Shown here: one piece after another, positions 33,973-46,709 of the stretch
How the letters are laid out: each line of letters starts with the position of its first letter
Position numbering within the stretch: position 1 is the stretch's first letter
Origin: Casuarina equisetifolia
Lineage: Eukaryota; Streptophyta; Magnoliopsida; Fagales; Casuarinaceae
Assembly: GCA_028551475.1 (NCBI GenBank)
Contig: CM052357.1
Coordinates: 8,417,931-8,481,930 of the forward strand
Reading direction: 5' to 3'
Length of the DNA: 64,000 nt
Translations under genes and position numbers: made by a program
Notes under the pieces: model-generated
Databases searched by the model: none
What the model saw: the letters and a program-made list of their open reading frames with translations, nothing else
Told to the model about the DNA's origin: nothing

Positions 33973-36900
33973 TTACTCACTAGAATTTGCAAGGCCGACC
34001 ATGTTGAGCATATGGCGATCCTCCTTAAATCTTTCTAATACAGTGCCTTTGACAGCATCCTGCCTTCTTTGTGCTGCTTTGGGAACAACCCCCCAGCATT
34101 CTATCACTTCCGGGCATATTCGACTAGTCTTGGAAAGGCAAGGACTACCGAATGTGGTGCAGTTGAAGGTGTGCCCCTGATCAAAGCTTGCAGAGAGAAA
34201 TAGGCCAAAATGATTTACTCGTCCTCCAAAACCAATGCCATTAGGGATGTCCTCTGAACTGAAATTCACAGCGCACTGCAAATACATGGACAGTACTCAA
34301 ATGTCTAGAGTATGATATGATTACTCAAACAACTAAATGCAGTGTAAATGGCTGAGCTTTATTTACTTCTCGCGTCCCATGCAGTGTAACTCATACCAGC
34401 ACCAGTAACGAAGGTATTTAAACAGCTCTCCAACAATAATCAGCCAAAAGGAGAAGACAGTATGATGTGAACAGGATGACTGATAACAAATGATAAAAAT
34501 TAGGAAGAAAAAATCAAATGGAAGAAGTATTCAGACGCTTAAAGCGGGTTTCCTTGCCTTGCAGCACTTCAGCTTCCTGTGTGCTCTAAATTTTCACGTG
34601 CCTTTTTTATAAAATTGAGAAACAAATCAACTTTCTGGACCTTGTAAAATCCAATTTAACAGATTGCTTAAAAAAGATCCAAGAAATTGATTGAACTTCA
34701 TGAGAGATAGAACTAAGACATAAGTTAGAATATCAGCCTCCTTAGCTGTTCAGTGAAACTCAGCATGTCAACAGTCATCAAAATAATGTGTTCGAACTTA
34801 CTGCTTCTTCATCAGTTACTTCCTATCATCTGAAAATTATAGTTAAACATCCTCATCAGTTTGAGGACCTTCGGAGCATTTTCTTATGAACAGCATGAGA
34901 CTACATACATAATAGGGCAGGTTTATTGCCAAAGCGGCCTTTGCAGTTTCCATGGCTAATTAAGGCAGTTCATTTCCAGCCGAGACAATTTGAGAGCATT
35001 CAGAGTTTATTGAGAAAACGATTCTTAGAAAAAACTATGACCGGTAGGCAAAACAAAATATCAGTAGAACAAAAGAGCAGAGATGAAACTACCACAAGAT
35101 TTTATTTTATTTTATTTAGAAACCACAAGCAAAACATATAAAAATAGTAGAAACTTACCCATTGCATATTATTGTTTGCTCCGCTAGGCCTGAATATTGA
35201 TGACTTTGGATAGAGCTGGAAAAGAAAGGACTTCATGTCACCATAGAAATCACCATGCCTCTCCCAACGCTGAGAAGCATAACCACCATATATGTAACCT
35301 TCTTTATCCTTTATAATCAACACAGTTGGCCCATCATCATTTCTGCAGTTCAGTTCAACAATTACTCATTCATCTCCTACTGTAAAAATAGTTGCAGCAG
35401 ACCCTAAAGTCTGAAATAAAAATTGAGCATTTAGAATTTGCACTTTTTTTAGCCAAAAGAAGATGAAACCACTACGGATAATAGACAGAATGGATGGCTT
35501 TGGTAATAAACAACTCTTTTACTTCGTTAAAAGTCCTTCATGCCACTGTCTACAGCTTTCTTGTACCAGTAGCAACTTGTTATAGTAACAAAGACCTCTC
35601 AACAGAAGCGGTTAATTTTTACATATATTCCAGCAAGTCTAAACATGTAAGATTAATTTAACGTCTATGAAGTAATCAGTAAATGTCAAGAAGGGTCAGG
35701 AAAACCAACACCAAAAGGAAGTTAGAAAAAGTATGAGTATCTATTAAAAAGATAATAATAAGCACACATTATTGTTTTGAACTTTCTAAAACTTTGATCA
35801 CCAGCACTAACTTTGAGAAAATTTAATGGCTAGCCCATGCTGCATCTACGCATACTCAATTGTTAAAACCAAATTTTGAGAAGAAACATAAAGTGGCAAT
35901 TAGTGTCAAGTAAAATATATTGACCTGCATATTGAGGGCCATAATGTTATCTTGCTCCCATGTGACCATTACAACAAGCTTCCATCACTTTTTCTGGGAC
36001 TAAACTAAATCACAGCCACTGAACCTTGGTGAAGAAACTATGGATCCCCCAGCCTCATTGTTCTGATTTACATAGTTTCTTTGTGTTTTTCTTGTTCTTC
36101 TTTGCTTGTTTATTACACCAAGTGTGGAACACAATATATTCGGAGAGTAATTTCCCAGTTAGTCAATCTTGATACAACACAAATTTAACATCATCAATGT
36201 TTGATAAAACATTATAAATTGTTCGTATAGATAATTTTAAAAAAAAAAAAATGCAGCCACGGCAGCAGAGCTGAGATTCCTGAATCTATGAAGAGCAAAA
36301 AGCAAATTCAGATGAACAGCTTTAAAGAATATAAGCTGTATGGTTTATCCTTCGGAAAAGTGAATTTATTAGGGTCAAACACCTAATTTTGGACTCAAGA
36401 GAGAAAGAAAACATCCAGTCTCATGAAATAGGAATATAATTTGATATCAACAAATCCAAGTAGATAATTTACTGAGATCCATAATGGATAATTGTATGAG
36501 AAAAGCATGGTACTTACGATATGTTGCCCAAGAATGTATTGAAACTTTGGCCATTGTAAGCACTATGGTATAAAAGTTTCCATTCCTCCAGCTCTGGCTG
36601 TGAAAGGGCTCCTCCTATATGCCAAGCATATTCCTTCTTCAATAACATCATGTTAGGATCAAAATTCTCCGAATGCACTAGATAGGGAACTTGAGATCCT
36701 GGTCTCCCTACACACAATGGTACCATGAAAGATACGGATTTTTTCTTCTTTTTTTTAAGATGCCAACAAGAAAGGAATCTCATAACAGTTAAGCAAATAT
36801 TTCCTCAACTACTTCAGAAAACGAAATATAGAGATTATTTAATTTCAAAAAATTTTCCAGCTGAAGTATGAAATGAGTAATTGATAAAAGTAGAGAAAGA

Positions 36901-38701
36901 GAGAGAAATGCTTTCTTCAAATACAAATTTAGTAATATGTCAACACATAATGCATAGTCATTGAAAGGAAATGAAAAGGACCCCACTGCTTGTCATATCT
37001 GGTTTTACATTGCTACCACACATTCTCTCATGACAAGATGTTGCATCTAGTGATCCATGTTCTCATCTAATTAATAAAAACATCAAATTATTTCATAAAC
37101 CATGGCCTACTTAAAATTTAACTATAACTATTCAATTTAAAATAAACAAAATCCAGGCATATAACGTTTTCACCATAGTTATGAAATCCATGACCAAAGC
37201 TCTGGAGCTTCAACTTCAAATAAGCCTTTGATGAGCACTAAACCAGATAACTCACCATTTTCTATCTCAGATTCATATCCAACGCTTTAACAAAACGCAC
37301 ACCTTTTGTCACGTGAAATCTTAATGCTTGTTTATTTGGAACAAATTCTATTTCATGTTCTCAAGTAATACTATACATATGAAAGACAATAAACCCAGAA
37401 GAAACAGCAATCAAGAGCATAAATGTCCCAAAATAAGCAAAAGACCTGAATCAGCTGGCATCAACAAGCTTCCAAGGAACTTCCTGACAGATGGGACAAG
37501 AGTACACCAATTTCTGAAATCTTCTAAGGACATACTTTGTTCAGCACCCTCCTTGACACGGTTTGAGAAAGTTGCAGCATTAAGAAATATGTCTGCAATA
37601 TCCTTATATGAATTTGACCTATTTTCAGCTTCATTCACAACGAATAAAGCCTCAAACATTGCCATCAAAACAGCTTCCAGATCAGACCTGACATTAAACT
37701 CCCAATATTATCCACATCAATGCCGCCACCAAAAAAGAGCATCAAGCAACCTACTCTAAATCTGTCCTATAATTACTTAACCTAGCTGTTTTTCATATAT
37801 TACTCAAAAAGCCAAGTAAACAATAAAGTTAGATCTCTCTGATATCAATTATGAATCTCAATCTCAACTAATAAAGAACTAATGTGAACTTAACACCTTC
37901 ACAATCTTCTCACCTAATGTAACTTTTTAATACAGGGAAAATTAAGTCGGCACAAAGAAACTGGACCTAGAAATGTTAGACATGCACAAAAGACTCTACC
38001 TTCCCACAACACCATCGCCTGATACATCTACTAAATGGTAAATGAACTCCTCAATCTCATCTTTTGTTCCTTTCTCATAAGTCCCCTGCAATATATAATA
38101 AGCGATCGTAAAGTGCTTGTCAAATCAAAGTTGGAACGACAGGCTGCAACTTCGAATTTGAGACTCAATTTTCGACCTTCAGGAGCAGAAACGCAACATC
38201 TATGATGGTTCAGAGTGCTGATTGCAATTGGCATCCAAAAAGAAGACACTAGAAAATGGAAATTACTTTAGCAATAACGAGGTCTTGAAAGGTGACGCGT
38301 TGATCCCGGCGATGTTGGGAGACCAAATCGAACATTCGGTCACCAAGAGGACCGCGGAATCCAAAGTACATCTGAGAAAAACCTCCCGAAGTTCAGTAGC
38401 GCCTCAGAGAATAGAACAGTCAGAGAATTGAAAGAACGAGCGAGGAAGAGAACCTGGAAAACAGAGGGAGAGATAAATTGGCGATCACTATGCGATTGTA
38501 CAGCCAGGGACCCGAACAAGGACCTCAGGTCTTCGAGTTCCCTTCCGCTGAAAGCTCTATAAGAAAGCCAGACGAAAAACAAATATCAATCACTTCACTA
38601 TTGTACAAGCATGCATATTTGCAAATGCGTAATCCGATAGAGGCACACCTGGAGGCGGAAGAGAAGCGGGGGTCTGCCGGAGGGGACTGAGCGTTCCCCA
38701 T
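33973..38701 (-). CDS. TLDc-domain protein, 8 exons, 421 aa
   Basis: Coding exons by splice sites and frame: 38,649-38,701, 38,454-38,556, 38,267-38,371, 38,000-38,085, 37,446-37,687, 36,518-36,707, 35,159-35,342 and 33,973-34,275; the phases join without a break for 422 codons. The N-terminus MGNAQS is a possible N-myristoylation site. A region with an EF-hand-like loop (DVSGDGVVGRSDLE) lies near residues 104-119. The TLDc domain spans about 215-390, with EYAWHIGGALS, LLYHSAYNGQSFNTFLG, IIKDKEGYIYGGYASQRW, FGGRVNHFGLFLSASFDQG and EVIECWGV. The C-terminus is GTVLERFKEDRHMLNMVGLANSSE in part. It resembles the Arabidopsis TLD-domain protein I recall as At5g39590. TLDc proteins are linked to oxidative stress responses and V-ATPase binding in other eukaryotes; the plant role is unclear. 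Confidence 0.92.
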
Positions 38702-38973
38702 TGCCTTGCTTATGGACCGCTTTCTTTCCGCTTCCGGTATAGAACAGATTTTTTCATCGGCTTCTTGTGTAGTTTTCTGATTTTGCCCCCGCGTTTTTCC
38801 ATTTTTTAAATCTTACAGCTTGGTTAAATACTAAAAACTCAGGGTAACATTCGTAATTTCGGATAAATCCTCACATAAAACGCCGTCGTTCAATCATGCC
38901 TCAGAGAATAGAACAGTTTTAGGTATTGATTCCCCTAAATTCAGCTGTCGCTGGTTGAACTGAGAACAAACCG
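38702..38973. promoter_or_regulatory. Shared divergent promoter region
   Basis: About 270 bp separate the TLDc start codon (38,701, minus) from the first ATG of the divergent gene's leader (38,974, plus). Both promoters must lie in this short stretch, suggesting a bidirectional promoter. A 20-bp sequence at 38,898-38,917 is an exact copy of 38,401-38,420 in TLDc intron 2. Confidence 0.6.
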
Positions 38974-39177
38974 ATGTTACTCTCCGCCACTGCCACAGCC
39001 ATCGCCGTCTCAGGTATGCGTCTTCTCTTTCTAGTTCTCCCTTTGTCTTTCTCTTGCCTCTCTTTCTGCGAGTCGAAGATTGCAAAGATTTGATCTTCTC
39101 GGACTCAACTTATCGTTTTTCAGCGTGCATTTTCTGATACTGAATGTTAGTGGATTGTACAGATTCAATGCTTTGAG
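38974..39177 (+). promoter_or_regulatory. Possible upstream ORF in the spliced leader
   Basis: An ATG at 38,974 opens a frame of 17 codons that spans the leader intron (39,014-39,162) and stops at TGA shortly after the splice, before the main start at 39,203. It could lower translation of the main ORF. This depends on the inferred leader intron. Confidence 0.4.
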
Positions 39178-39202
39178 CTTGGGGATAACTCCGAAACCCA
39201 GA

Positions 39203-40725
39203 ATGAAGCTGAAGGTGGTGTGCAGGAAACTGTACGATTACATTCGCTACGATCTCAAAGAAATCGCTTTCCCTTCGTCGTTGCCTGATCCTCCTCATCT
39301 CAAAAAACGTCGTAAACTCACTTGGCATGAGCGATTCTTGGTCTCTTTCCCATTCTTCGACTTATTCATTGGGCGAACAATTTCATTTGGTAGAATTTAT
39401 TAGAAAGAATCAAACTCGTGCCTAATCTGTAATGCAGGTGTTGAAGGAAGCTACTAGGCTTTATGCTGCGAGCTGGGTTCGTGATATCGGTCCAGAGCTT
39501 CGGCCAAATGACTATAAGAAAGATGAAGAAGAGAGTGAGGACAAGCCCAGTGGAGCCAAAAGTAAGCCTAAAGAAAAACAACCATCGACGTTAGAAGATC
39601 TTGGTAAGAATTTCATTAATTTCTTTCTCACGGTTTTTCTTCAGATCATTTTTATGGTTTTTAACCATTTGGGTGTTGTGGATTAGACGGTAGAAGAAAG
39701 CTTCTATGGGTATCAGGTGTCCCGGGTGCTTGGAATCAAATTTTGGGTTGAGGTTGTGGCCCTTTTATGTGTCTGGCGTTGAAGAGGTTGGGATGTTATA
39801 TGATTGAACTCATGTATGGTGAAGTTTGTTCTGCTGCTGTCAATTAGTTTGACCGTTGTAATTGGAAACTGCGTTTACGGTTTCCTTCCTCTATGATCTC
39901 CTTTTCTTCACAATAACACCTTTTTCAGTGTCCCAAAGCACCCCTTAACTATGATCATAGGTTGGCCTTTGTAATTGGAAATTGTGTTTACGGTTTCTTT
40001 CCTTTATGATCTCCTTTTCTTCACAATAACACCTTTTTCAGTGTCCCAAAGCACCCATTAACTGAAAGCTTATAAAATGCAATTATTTACATAAACTTAA
40101 GTTCAACAACGATAATGATAAGCCTGGTCATTCTGGGACATCTAAGACAGTAGTTTTGTGTTCCTAAGTGCTTATTATTAAGTAAATCTTATACAGAAAA
40201 TGCATAGAGGGTTAAACACAGTCTTGCAACATCAAAAACAAACTCTTGCAGCTGGTTTTCATGATTGAATAGTGACACTTTGAGTAAATAAATATGTTTA
40301 AATGGGCATATTAAGTATGTAAAGACACCAACATTTTGGGTCCAGCTTGTTCTGCTATGAGTGGCATAATGCAAGACAAACCCCGTTTCTCTTGATCGTT
40401 GTACCTTCTTATTCTTTGAATGTAGTCTGTGGACACCAGCCTAGTAATAGATTTCTTTGAAGTTGTGGTTTATTAAGCTGAACTTTCATTGTGTCCCTGT
40501 CTTTCTACTTGAAAACAAAAAACAAAAAATTTTATAGCGGTGGCTGCCAGAGGAGGAATGGAGACACTAAGGCCTGCTCTGCAACGGGTGTACATGATGA
40601 GAGCTTCTGCCTATAGAGATGCTCTCAAAAGTTTTATAGAAGGGTATCAAGAAGGTATACACCAGGTCATGGAAAAGAAGGAGGAATCTAAATCTCAACA
40701 CGAAGGAAGTGAGCCCAAAAAATGA
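39203..40725 (+). CDS. Conserved plant protein of unknown function, 163 aa
   Basis: Coding exons: 39,203-39,340, 39,438-39,603 and 40,538-40,725; the frame joins cleanly (HERFL|VLKEATRLY and EDL|AVAARGG). The protein is basic at the N-terminus (MKLKVVCRKLYDYIRYDL, PPHLKKRRKLTWHERF), has an acidic, Lys-rich linker (residues 67-100), and ends in a helix-rich part with GGMETLRPALQRVY and DALKSFIEGYQEGIHQVMEKK. No signal peptide or membrane segment is visible. It looks like a conserved single-copy plant family, but I do not know its function. The 5' leader has a likely intron (39,014-39,162). The donor after exon 1 (TTG|gtctct) is weak. The start is the first ATG in the frame of the conserved exon. 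Confidence 0.82.
39856..40063. repeat. Direct repeat of about 95 bp in intron 2
   Basis: The two units begin at 39,856 and 39,969 (period 113 bp). They share 'ttgtaattggaaa', 'tatgatctccttttcttc' and 'cagtgtcccaaagcacc' with a few substitutions. This is a local tandem duplication inside the intron of the unknown-function gene. Confidence 0.85.
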
Positions 40726-42690
40726 CCATGTAACCTTTTAGGATGCAATAAGTGTTTTTACTCCCCTCCAGCTCGGAGTATTGTATTCATTCTATTGTAG
40801 AGCTTTCTAACGCAGATTGCTGTAAGCTATTGATGTGGTCAATCCCATTAAAAGGTTTTTCCTTTAATGGAAAGCAAAAATGGAGAGCTACAGATACACT
40901 GGAAAATCTTTGTATAGCTAATTTCTTTTCAGACACCTTATCCTTTGATAGTAATGGAATTCATTTTCCCCGTTGGTCTTGTTATTTCCCATCTTGCTGG
41001 AAGCCGAAGCCCAGCAAATGCTACGAGCTAAAGTTGTGCGGTGGCAGGTTGGGTGCAAAATGCTTCTGTATCATATGCTTCTTTTGATATTGTCTTTGGC
41101 TGGACTGAGAATAAAATATCTTGCTTCAGTGAGAATGATTTGTGAACTTGCTTTTTGTTTAAACCTTCTGCTGCTGTCCTGTGGGGACCGTTTTGGGCCT
41201 TTGAAAGGATCCTGCACCTTCGGTCGGCTGAATTCTCAGGGGATGTCCGTAAGATTGACTCCAGGAAGAACACATATATGAGACTTCTGGATGCCACTCG
41301 AGTGGTGTAGAATGCTTGCTCTTTAGGGCATTACCACTTTCTTAATGTTGTAATTGGAGAAAATTAGTGAGGGAAAAAATAGTCATTTCGTCCTTATGTG
41401 AAAAACAAAAAGAGTAGCGTGAGAATACCGTAGGAGGAGTGAGAAAGAGCTACTGTGGATCGTCTCCATCGCTGGTGAGAAACCTAGATTGTTGAGTGAT
41501 TGTTGAGTGCAGTGTAATGCCCTGTAACTATTTTTCATAAGTAAAGAAGTTGTTCCTTAGGCTGTGAACATAGGAATATTTGTCCAAACCACATAAACTT
41601 TTGTGTTCTTGGTGCTTGGTTAGATTTGGTGCGTGCATGAGTGTTTTACTTCCACGTTTACTTCGAAATTAGCTGCCTCCAAACCAACACTTAACCCATC
41701 CATGATCCTTCGAGATTATTTTGGGGTAGCAACTGCTTTTCCATTGCAGGGAGCGCTTATGTCCCAAGGACTGTACAAGCTTTCCTGAACCGTGATTCGG
41801 TTGGTGGGTTGGCCAACTATCAACTTCCCAAACGTATATTTTTCTTGTTCTCCCTTGCGGTGCTTGCCAACACTGTATTTGCACATTGTCATGGTAATGG
41901 ATACGTATTTCATTAAAAATATTTTTAAATATAATTTAGATAATATGAGATCTTTTATTTTTATTTTACACATATACTCAAGTATCGAATTTGAATTTTT
42001 TAAACTCAAGTTTTACTAACGATAAACCATGAGAAACCCTTTGACCCATCAAATAGTGAATCCCAAAAGCAACCCAATTAGAACTACTTTTTATACAATT
42101 TTTTTTATTCTGAAGAAAAACTAATGGACACTTTTGTGTATTTAGAAGTAATTTTTGGATTTTCCTACATTTAATGCAAAACTATTATTCGATGACAAAA
42201 TAAGACGGGAAACAAGAATTTGACGTACACCTTCCTTTTCCTGACTTTCGAGTTATTTCTTTGAATGTTTTTTTAAGGCCTAGACCGCGGACTGGCGGAC
42301 TTTCCTATTTGTCTCTCAGCGGCAAATTCAGTGTGAAAAAGAAGGCAAAGACGAGCAAAATACGAGGCGTAAGAACGCGGCCGAGTTGCTAAGTGTGGTG
42401 GGAATTGCGATCCCCTGAAGCTTGCAGGATTCAGTTCTGATCTCCGAAGTCATTCTCACGCCGAGGAAAACACGACCTCGTTCCTTCAAGGCTGAAATGA
42501 TGGACTGCTCCATGGACTCCCCGATACACCGATTGTGCTGAGCCTCGGATCTGTCAGCTCTCTCTCCCTCGTTTTCTTCAAATTTCTCGCTTCTTTCGTT
42601 GGTTTACTCTCAAATCATGTTCAATTGCGTGTTTTTGCATCATTAGGACTAGGTAAATTAAAATAATGTGTGACAGGTTATGTGAGAGCT
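40726..42690. other. Intergenic; possible copia LTR remnant at 41,400-41,660
   Basis: 40,726 to about 41,280 probably holds the 3' UTR of the preceding gene. At 41,555-41,625 'ggctgtgaacataggaata' and 'aaaccacataaactttt' resemble the end of Ty1/copia LTRs (consensus like gccgtggacgtaggc and gaaccacg), but no partner LTR or coding part is seen. 42,300-42,660 is likely the promoter and leader of the next gene. Confidence 0.35.
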
Positions 42691-42700
42691 GGTTGTGACC

Positions 42701-45700
42701 ATGTCGAGGCAGTGGGTACTGGTTTGCCTGCTTCTGTTAATCGTTTTCACGTCGCAGTTTGAGTGGAAGCAACAATACGTGAATGAAGCCGAAGCGAGTC
42801 AAAACGCTTTTCCTAAACAGCGATACGCGTCTGACAGAGAGGAGTCTGTGAAAGAAAAGGTGAGTTTGAAATATGAATGCCTATTATTGCCCGAGTGTTT
42901 GATTTTGTTAGAGTGTAAAAGTTCAGAGATATTCATTTGCCTACTAATTTTGGATTAGGTGCTGTTAAGTCTTGGAAATGCATTTTAGATGGTGCTAGTT
43001 TTTAGTAGTTATAAGAATAGGAAATGGAAAACTAGTCTTTAACACTTTGAATTAAGACAAAGAGAACAGAAACCTCTAAATCAATGTTGTTAAGCTTTCA
43101 TGATATTTGTAAGTAGAAGAAAATGAAATTGCTTTTGTCGTTGCTATTGTAATGACCAATGTTGTTGGTCCATTAGTTTTGAATGGTGAGGTGTACTTTT
43201 CACTTCTTTTTTTCTTCCAAGAGTAGCTAATTATGATTCGAAAATAGAGTTTAAAGCATTGCCAAAGATGAGCTTATGTCCTAGATTCGGACCTCAATAA
43301 ACTGAAGTTGCTTTCACGAAAGAGTTTCACCTTGGGGTCTAAAGAAGTTTAATAGGAACTGCAATTTACAACTAAGTCTTCATTTATTATTTCCATAATA
43401 ATATCTATTTGGAAATGCAACAGAGAGATAGGAAAGAACGCATCTAACCTCTTGATATTGTGGCCACGGCAATATTTGATTGTTACTCTGTCTCTGGCTA
43501 TTCTTGTAACACACGGAGAAGAACTTGGACGTCAAAAAATAATCTTGAAAAAATTATTCCATCTTTATTTTGTCATATTTTCTCTTAAGACCTGCCGTTC
43601 TTACACAAGCTAACTGGAATTTTGTCCTTACAATTTAGTGTCTAAAACTCACCATATTAGTTTTCTTCAGTTAAATAATATTTTGTTTCTTCTGCTGATC
43701 CATATAAAAGAGCGCTAGGATTTCAGTTGGCCCCAGCTACTCAGAATGAAGTCTCTTTGTTTGTCCTGAAATTATTTAGATTGAGCTTATATTAAACTCA
43801 GGCTGAGCATATGAGAAATTAACTCCACCATAAAGCCAAGCCAAGCCAAGCCACTCTGAAAGATCACTGAGAAACATGTTTCCTGAATATCTTTTATCAT
43901 GCATTGCTTTAATGTCGTTGAGTGTAGTTGCGTTGGTGGTGAAATGGTTTATCTTCTACCTGGGTTCAAGGAAAACCAAAGTGATTTATCCTTGAATTTT
44001 ATTTCTTCTTTTGAACCTTCAACCATGGACCAAACCGCTGCTGGTGCCACACTTGTTCAACATCATTCACTGACAGCACTTGTGGACCAGGTCTGAAGAC
44101 TTGGGCTGGGCCAAAAATGTTTTACTGTCTGTGCTTCGAGCTGATTCTGGGCATTCCTAAACCATGCACAACCACCCCCCTGACAGACCAATAAGACAGG
44201 TCTTTCCCAAATTTGTTACTGCGTTCTGCATCTTCCTATAGATGACATTTACACTCCTCCCCCCCAACTCTTATGTGGAATGTATTGATGGATGGTGTCA
44301 AGGTGTTCATGATATGAAGTCAATTAGTCAAACCTGGGTCTCACGTGGTCTGGTCAATGTGTAGCCTTGGTAGTTTCTTCAAGTGGTCAGCTGAGACTGG
44401 TTGAAATTTGTCAATTTAAATGCTTCGAGGCAAGTTTAAAGTCGGACATCTGATGACTTTACTCTTGGGCCACACTGAATTCTGGAAAAATTAATGTTTT
44501 GGTTTTTCACATGCTTTTAAAAGCATCACGCTTCTGCTAGAGAACTCTGAATCAATTAAGTTACAGAAATGGTTCTCATAAGATTTAGGTCACCCCCCGA
44601 TTCTCCCATCATTGATCCTATTCAAAATAGTCATTGACCCCATTACCGGCCAGCCAAAAGGAATTTCTAAGATTCTAAGCATCTGCTTAACCTTGTCTTC
44701 CACCTTTATTACTAAGGAGTGATGAGATCTATCTGGTGAGTTCGCCTTCATGCACCAATCTTTTGACTACAATCTGCATTTCATACCCTGTCAAATTAAC
44801 AAATATGTTGTGGACATTTATTAGTAAAATATTTGTTGTTAAGGTGGTATTGTGCTTCCTCAACTCCACCACCCCCCTTTTTTTCTTTTTCTTTTAAGGT
44901 TTTTGTTTCTGTTTTGACATTGCATGTGAAGGGCCAGCTTTTGGCTCAATATTATTGGTCTAGCCTGCGAGTGAGGGAGGGTGTTAAAGTTAGTTTTGCA
45001 ATGTTTGATATACGGTGTTGGCCCATTCCTGACAGTGTAAGATTTTGCCACAAAATGCAGAACTGCTGATTTATCTCTCCCATTTCCTGTACTATGGCTT
45101 CTCTTTCTCAACTAAGATGATTCTGTTTTCTCTCTTTGTATTAGTTGCAATAATAGGTTGCATTGGTTCCTGGAGAGTGCTAAACCATTCAAATGATCTT
45201 CAAATGCCTATTCAACACTCCACTCTTCTGAAACACATTGCCATATTAAGTCCATGTTTTTCCTTGTCATTCACCACTAGTCATGTTATAACCGATCCCA
45301 GGTACCATTGACCTTGTTTCCATTTGATCTTTGCACCAGTGTTGTTATCAATTAAATCTGGATAATTAACACAAGCTCCGTAGGACTGCTGGCCCTCATG
45401 TATTTAACCAAATCTAAAACTGTTGTATCTGGTCTAAATTATGTAGAAGTGCATTTGAGATTAGAGAGTAAGTTTAAAAATGGAATTCATTAGAGAATAG
45501 CCAGTCTTAGCTGAATGCTGTCTTTGGAATCAGTATGACCTGTTACTTCTTGAACAGCTAACTTTTACCGAACTTTCTATGGCACTGTAACTTAACATGA
45601 GATAATATACCTAGTCAATCATTGTAAGGAAGCAACGTGTTATCTAACAGTTTTATGTTCTAATAGTTTCAAGCGACGCCCTCCTCTGTAGTTCCTTTGG

Positions 45701-46709
45701 ATATTATCTGAAGCCCGAATTACTACAGGAACTTTTTGAAGTACTTGTTTAGGAAGGCCCTCAGGCTTCATGTAAATGTTTCTAAGTTTTAGCATGGACT
45801 GTTCCTCTGACTTTTGTGTTCTATTTTGTTTCCTTTCCAGCGGATCCCTGTCTTGTAAAAATCAGTGCATGTATTGAATATAACACCCAAAACGTACACC
45901 TCCAATATGGACAAAGCCCGTAGAGCAGTGTGCTTAATTTGTATTTTCGTTCTGAATTAGTCATTGTTTGGTATTGCTTATGCTTTCTTGCGTTAGTTGG
46001 TATTTCAAGGTTTAACTCAACTCAGCAGCTTCTACCCGCTGGAACAGAAATTTGTAATAAAATAAAGTTTCATGTACTTAAATCTGAAGCAAGCGCATAA
46101 GCATAAAAAGTTGTGTTTATTTTTGTTATACTTTACTGGTGTTTGTGTGAGATGAATGCATAAGGTGATTCGGTATCTCTATGTGAACTGGTATTTGATG
46201 TAATTTTGATATGGCTGTAAATTTTACTTTTAGTTTCTTAATATTGTAAGGGAATATAAATCAGAGCTTCTTCTTCTTCGCTGCTCTTATTTAATTTTTT
46301 TTTTTTTTTTTAAATCTCCATGTGAGCTTTTCACCCTTGAGAGCATTTCAAATTTTTTTGTGAACTATGTGTCTAATGTATTACCGTATGCACTGCATTG
46401 ATCAAATCATTTCTTTGAAAGTTCTATCCCAAGCCCTCCAACATAGTCTGACTGAGAAGCTGCGTTAAAAGTTCAACCTGATTGTCAGGATGGCAATCTT
46501 ATCTTGGACTAATACTAGGACAATTAATTTTACTGCAGATTATCCTTTCTCAAGAGAAGAACATTAAGAAACTTAATGAACTTGTGCGAAGTCTTCGAGA
46601 AGAGTTGCAACAATGCAGGGCTCGAGAAAGTGAATTTGTCAATAGTACAGCAACGTCTTTCGCTGAGCTTTTAACTGAGCTTGAGCACCGTCCAATAGTG
46701 GACGACTAG
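42701..46709 (+). CDS. Small membrane-anchored coiled-coil protein, 109 aa
   Basis: Exon 1 is 42,701-42,859 and exon 2 is 46,539-46,709; the frame joins as VKEK|IILSQEKN. The 3.68-kb intron has gtgag at the donor and ctgcag at the acceptor. An N-terminal hydrophobic segment (about residues 5-18, VLVCLLLLIVFTS) suggests a signal anchor or signal peptide. The second half is a likely coiled coil (IKKLNELVRSLREELQQCRA), followed by a short acidic end. I believe similar small proteins occur widely in plants, but I know no function. The leader may also be spliced, since tgtgacag precedes the start at about 42,670-42,677. Confidence 0.75.
42860..46538 (+). other. Long intron of the membrane coiled-coil gene
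   Basis: The intron holds no clear coding sequence. It includes an (AAGCC)4 run at 43,843-43,862 and a T run at about 46,297-46,311. Its size, against introns of 100-1,200 bp in the neighbouring genes, suggests old insertions, but no terminal repeats were seen. Confidence 0.5.

Noticed and set aside
37328..37759. Plus-strand ORF of 143 codons
   Set aside because: It is antisense to TLDc exon 5, which is supported by splice sites and domain content.
39080..39202. Upstream extension of the unknown-function protein
   Set aside because: The open frame before 39,203 runs through a stretch with good donor and acceptor sites (39,014-39,162), and the first conserved residues are MKLKVVCRK.
43843..43862. 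(AAGCC)4 run as a regulatory element
   Set aside because: A short simple repeat in a large intron with nothing else to support a role.
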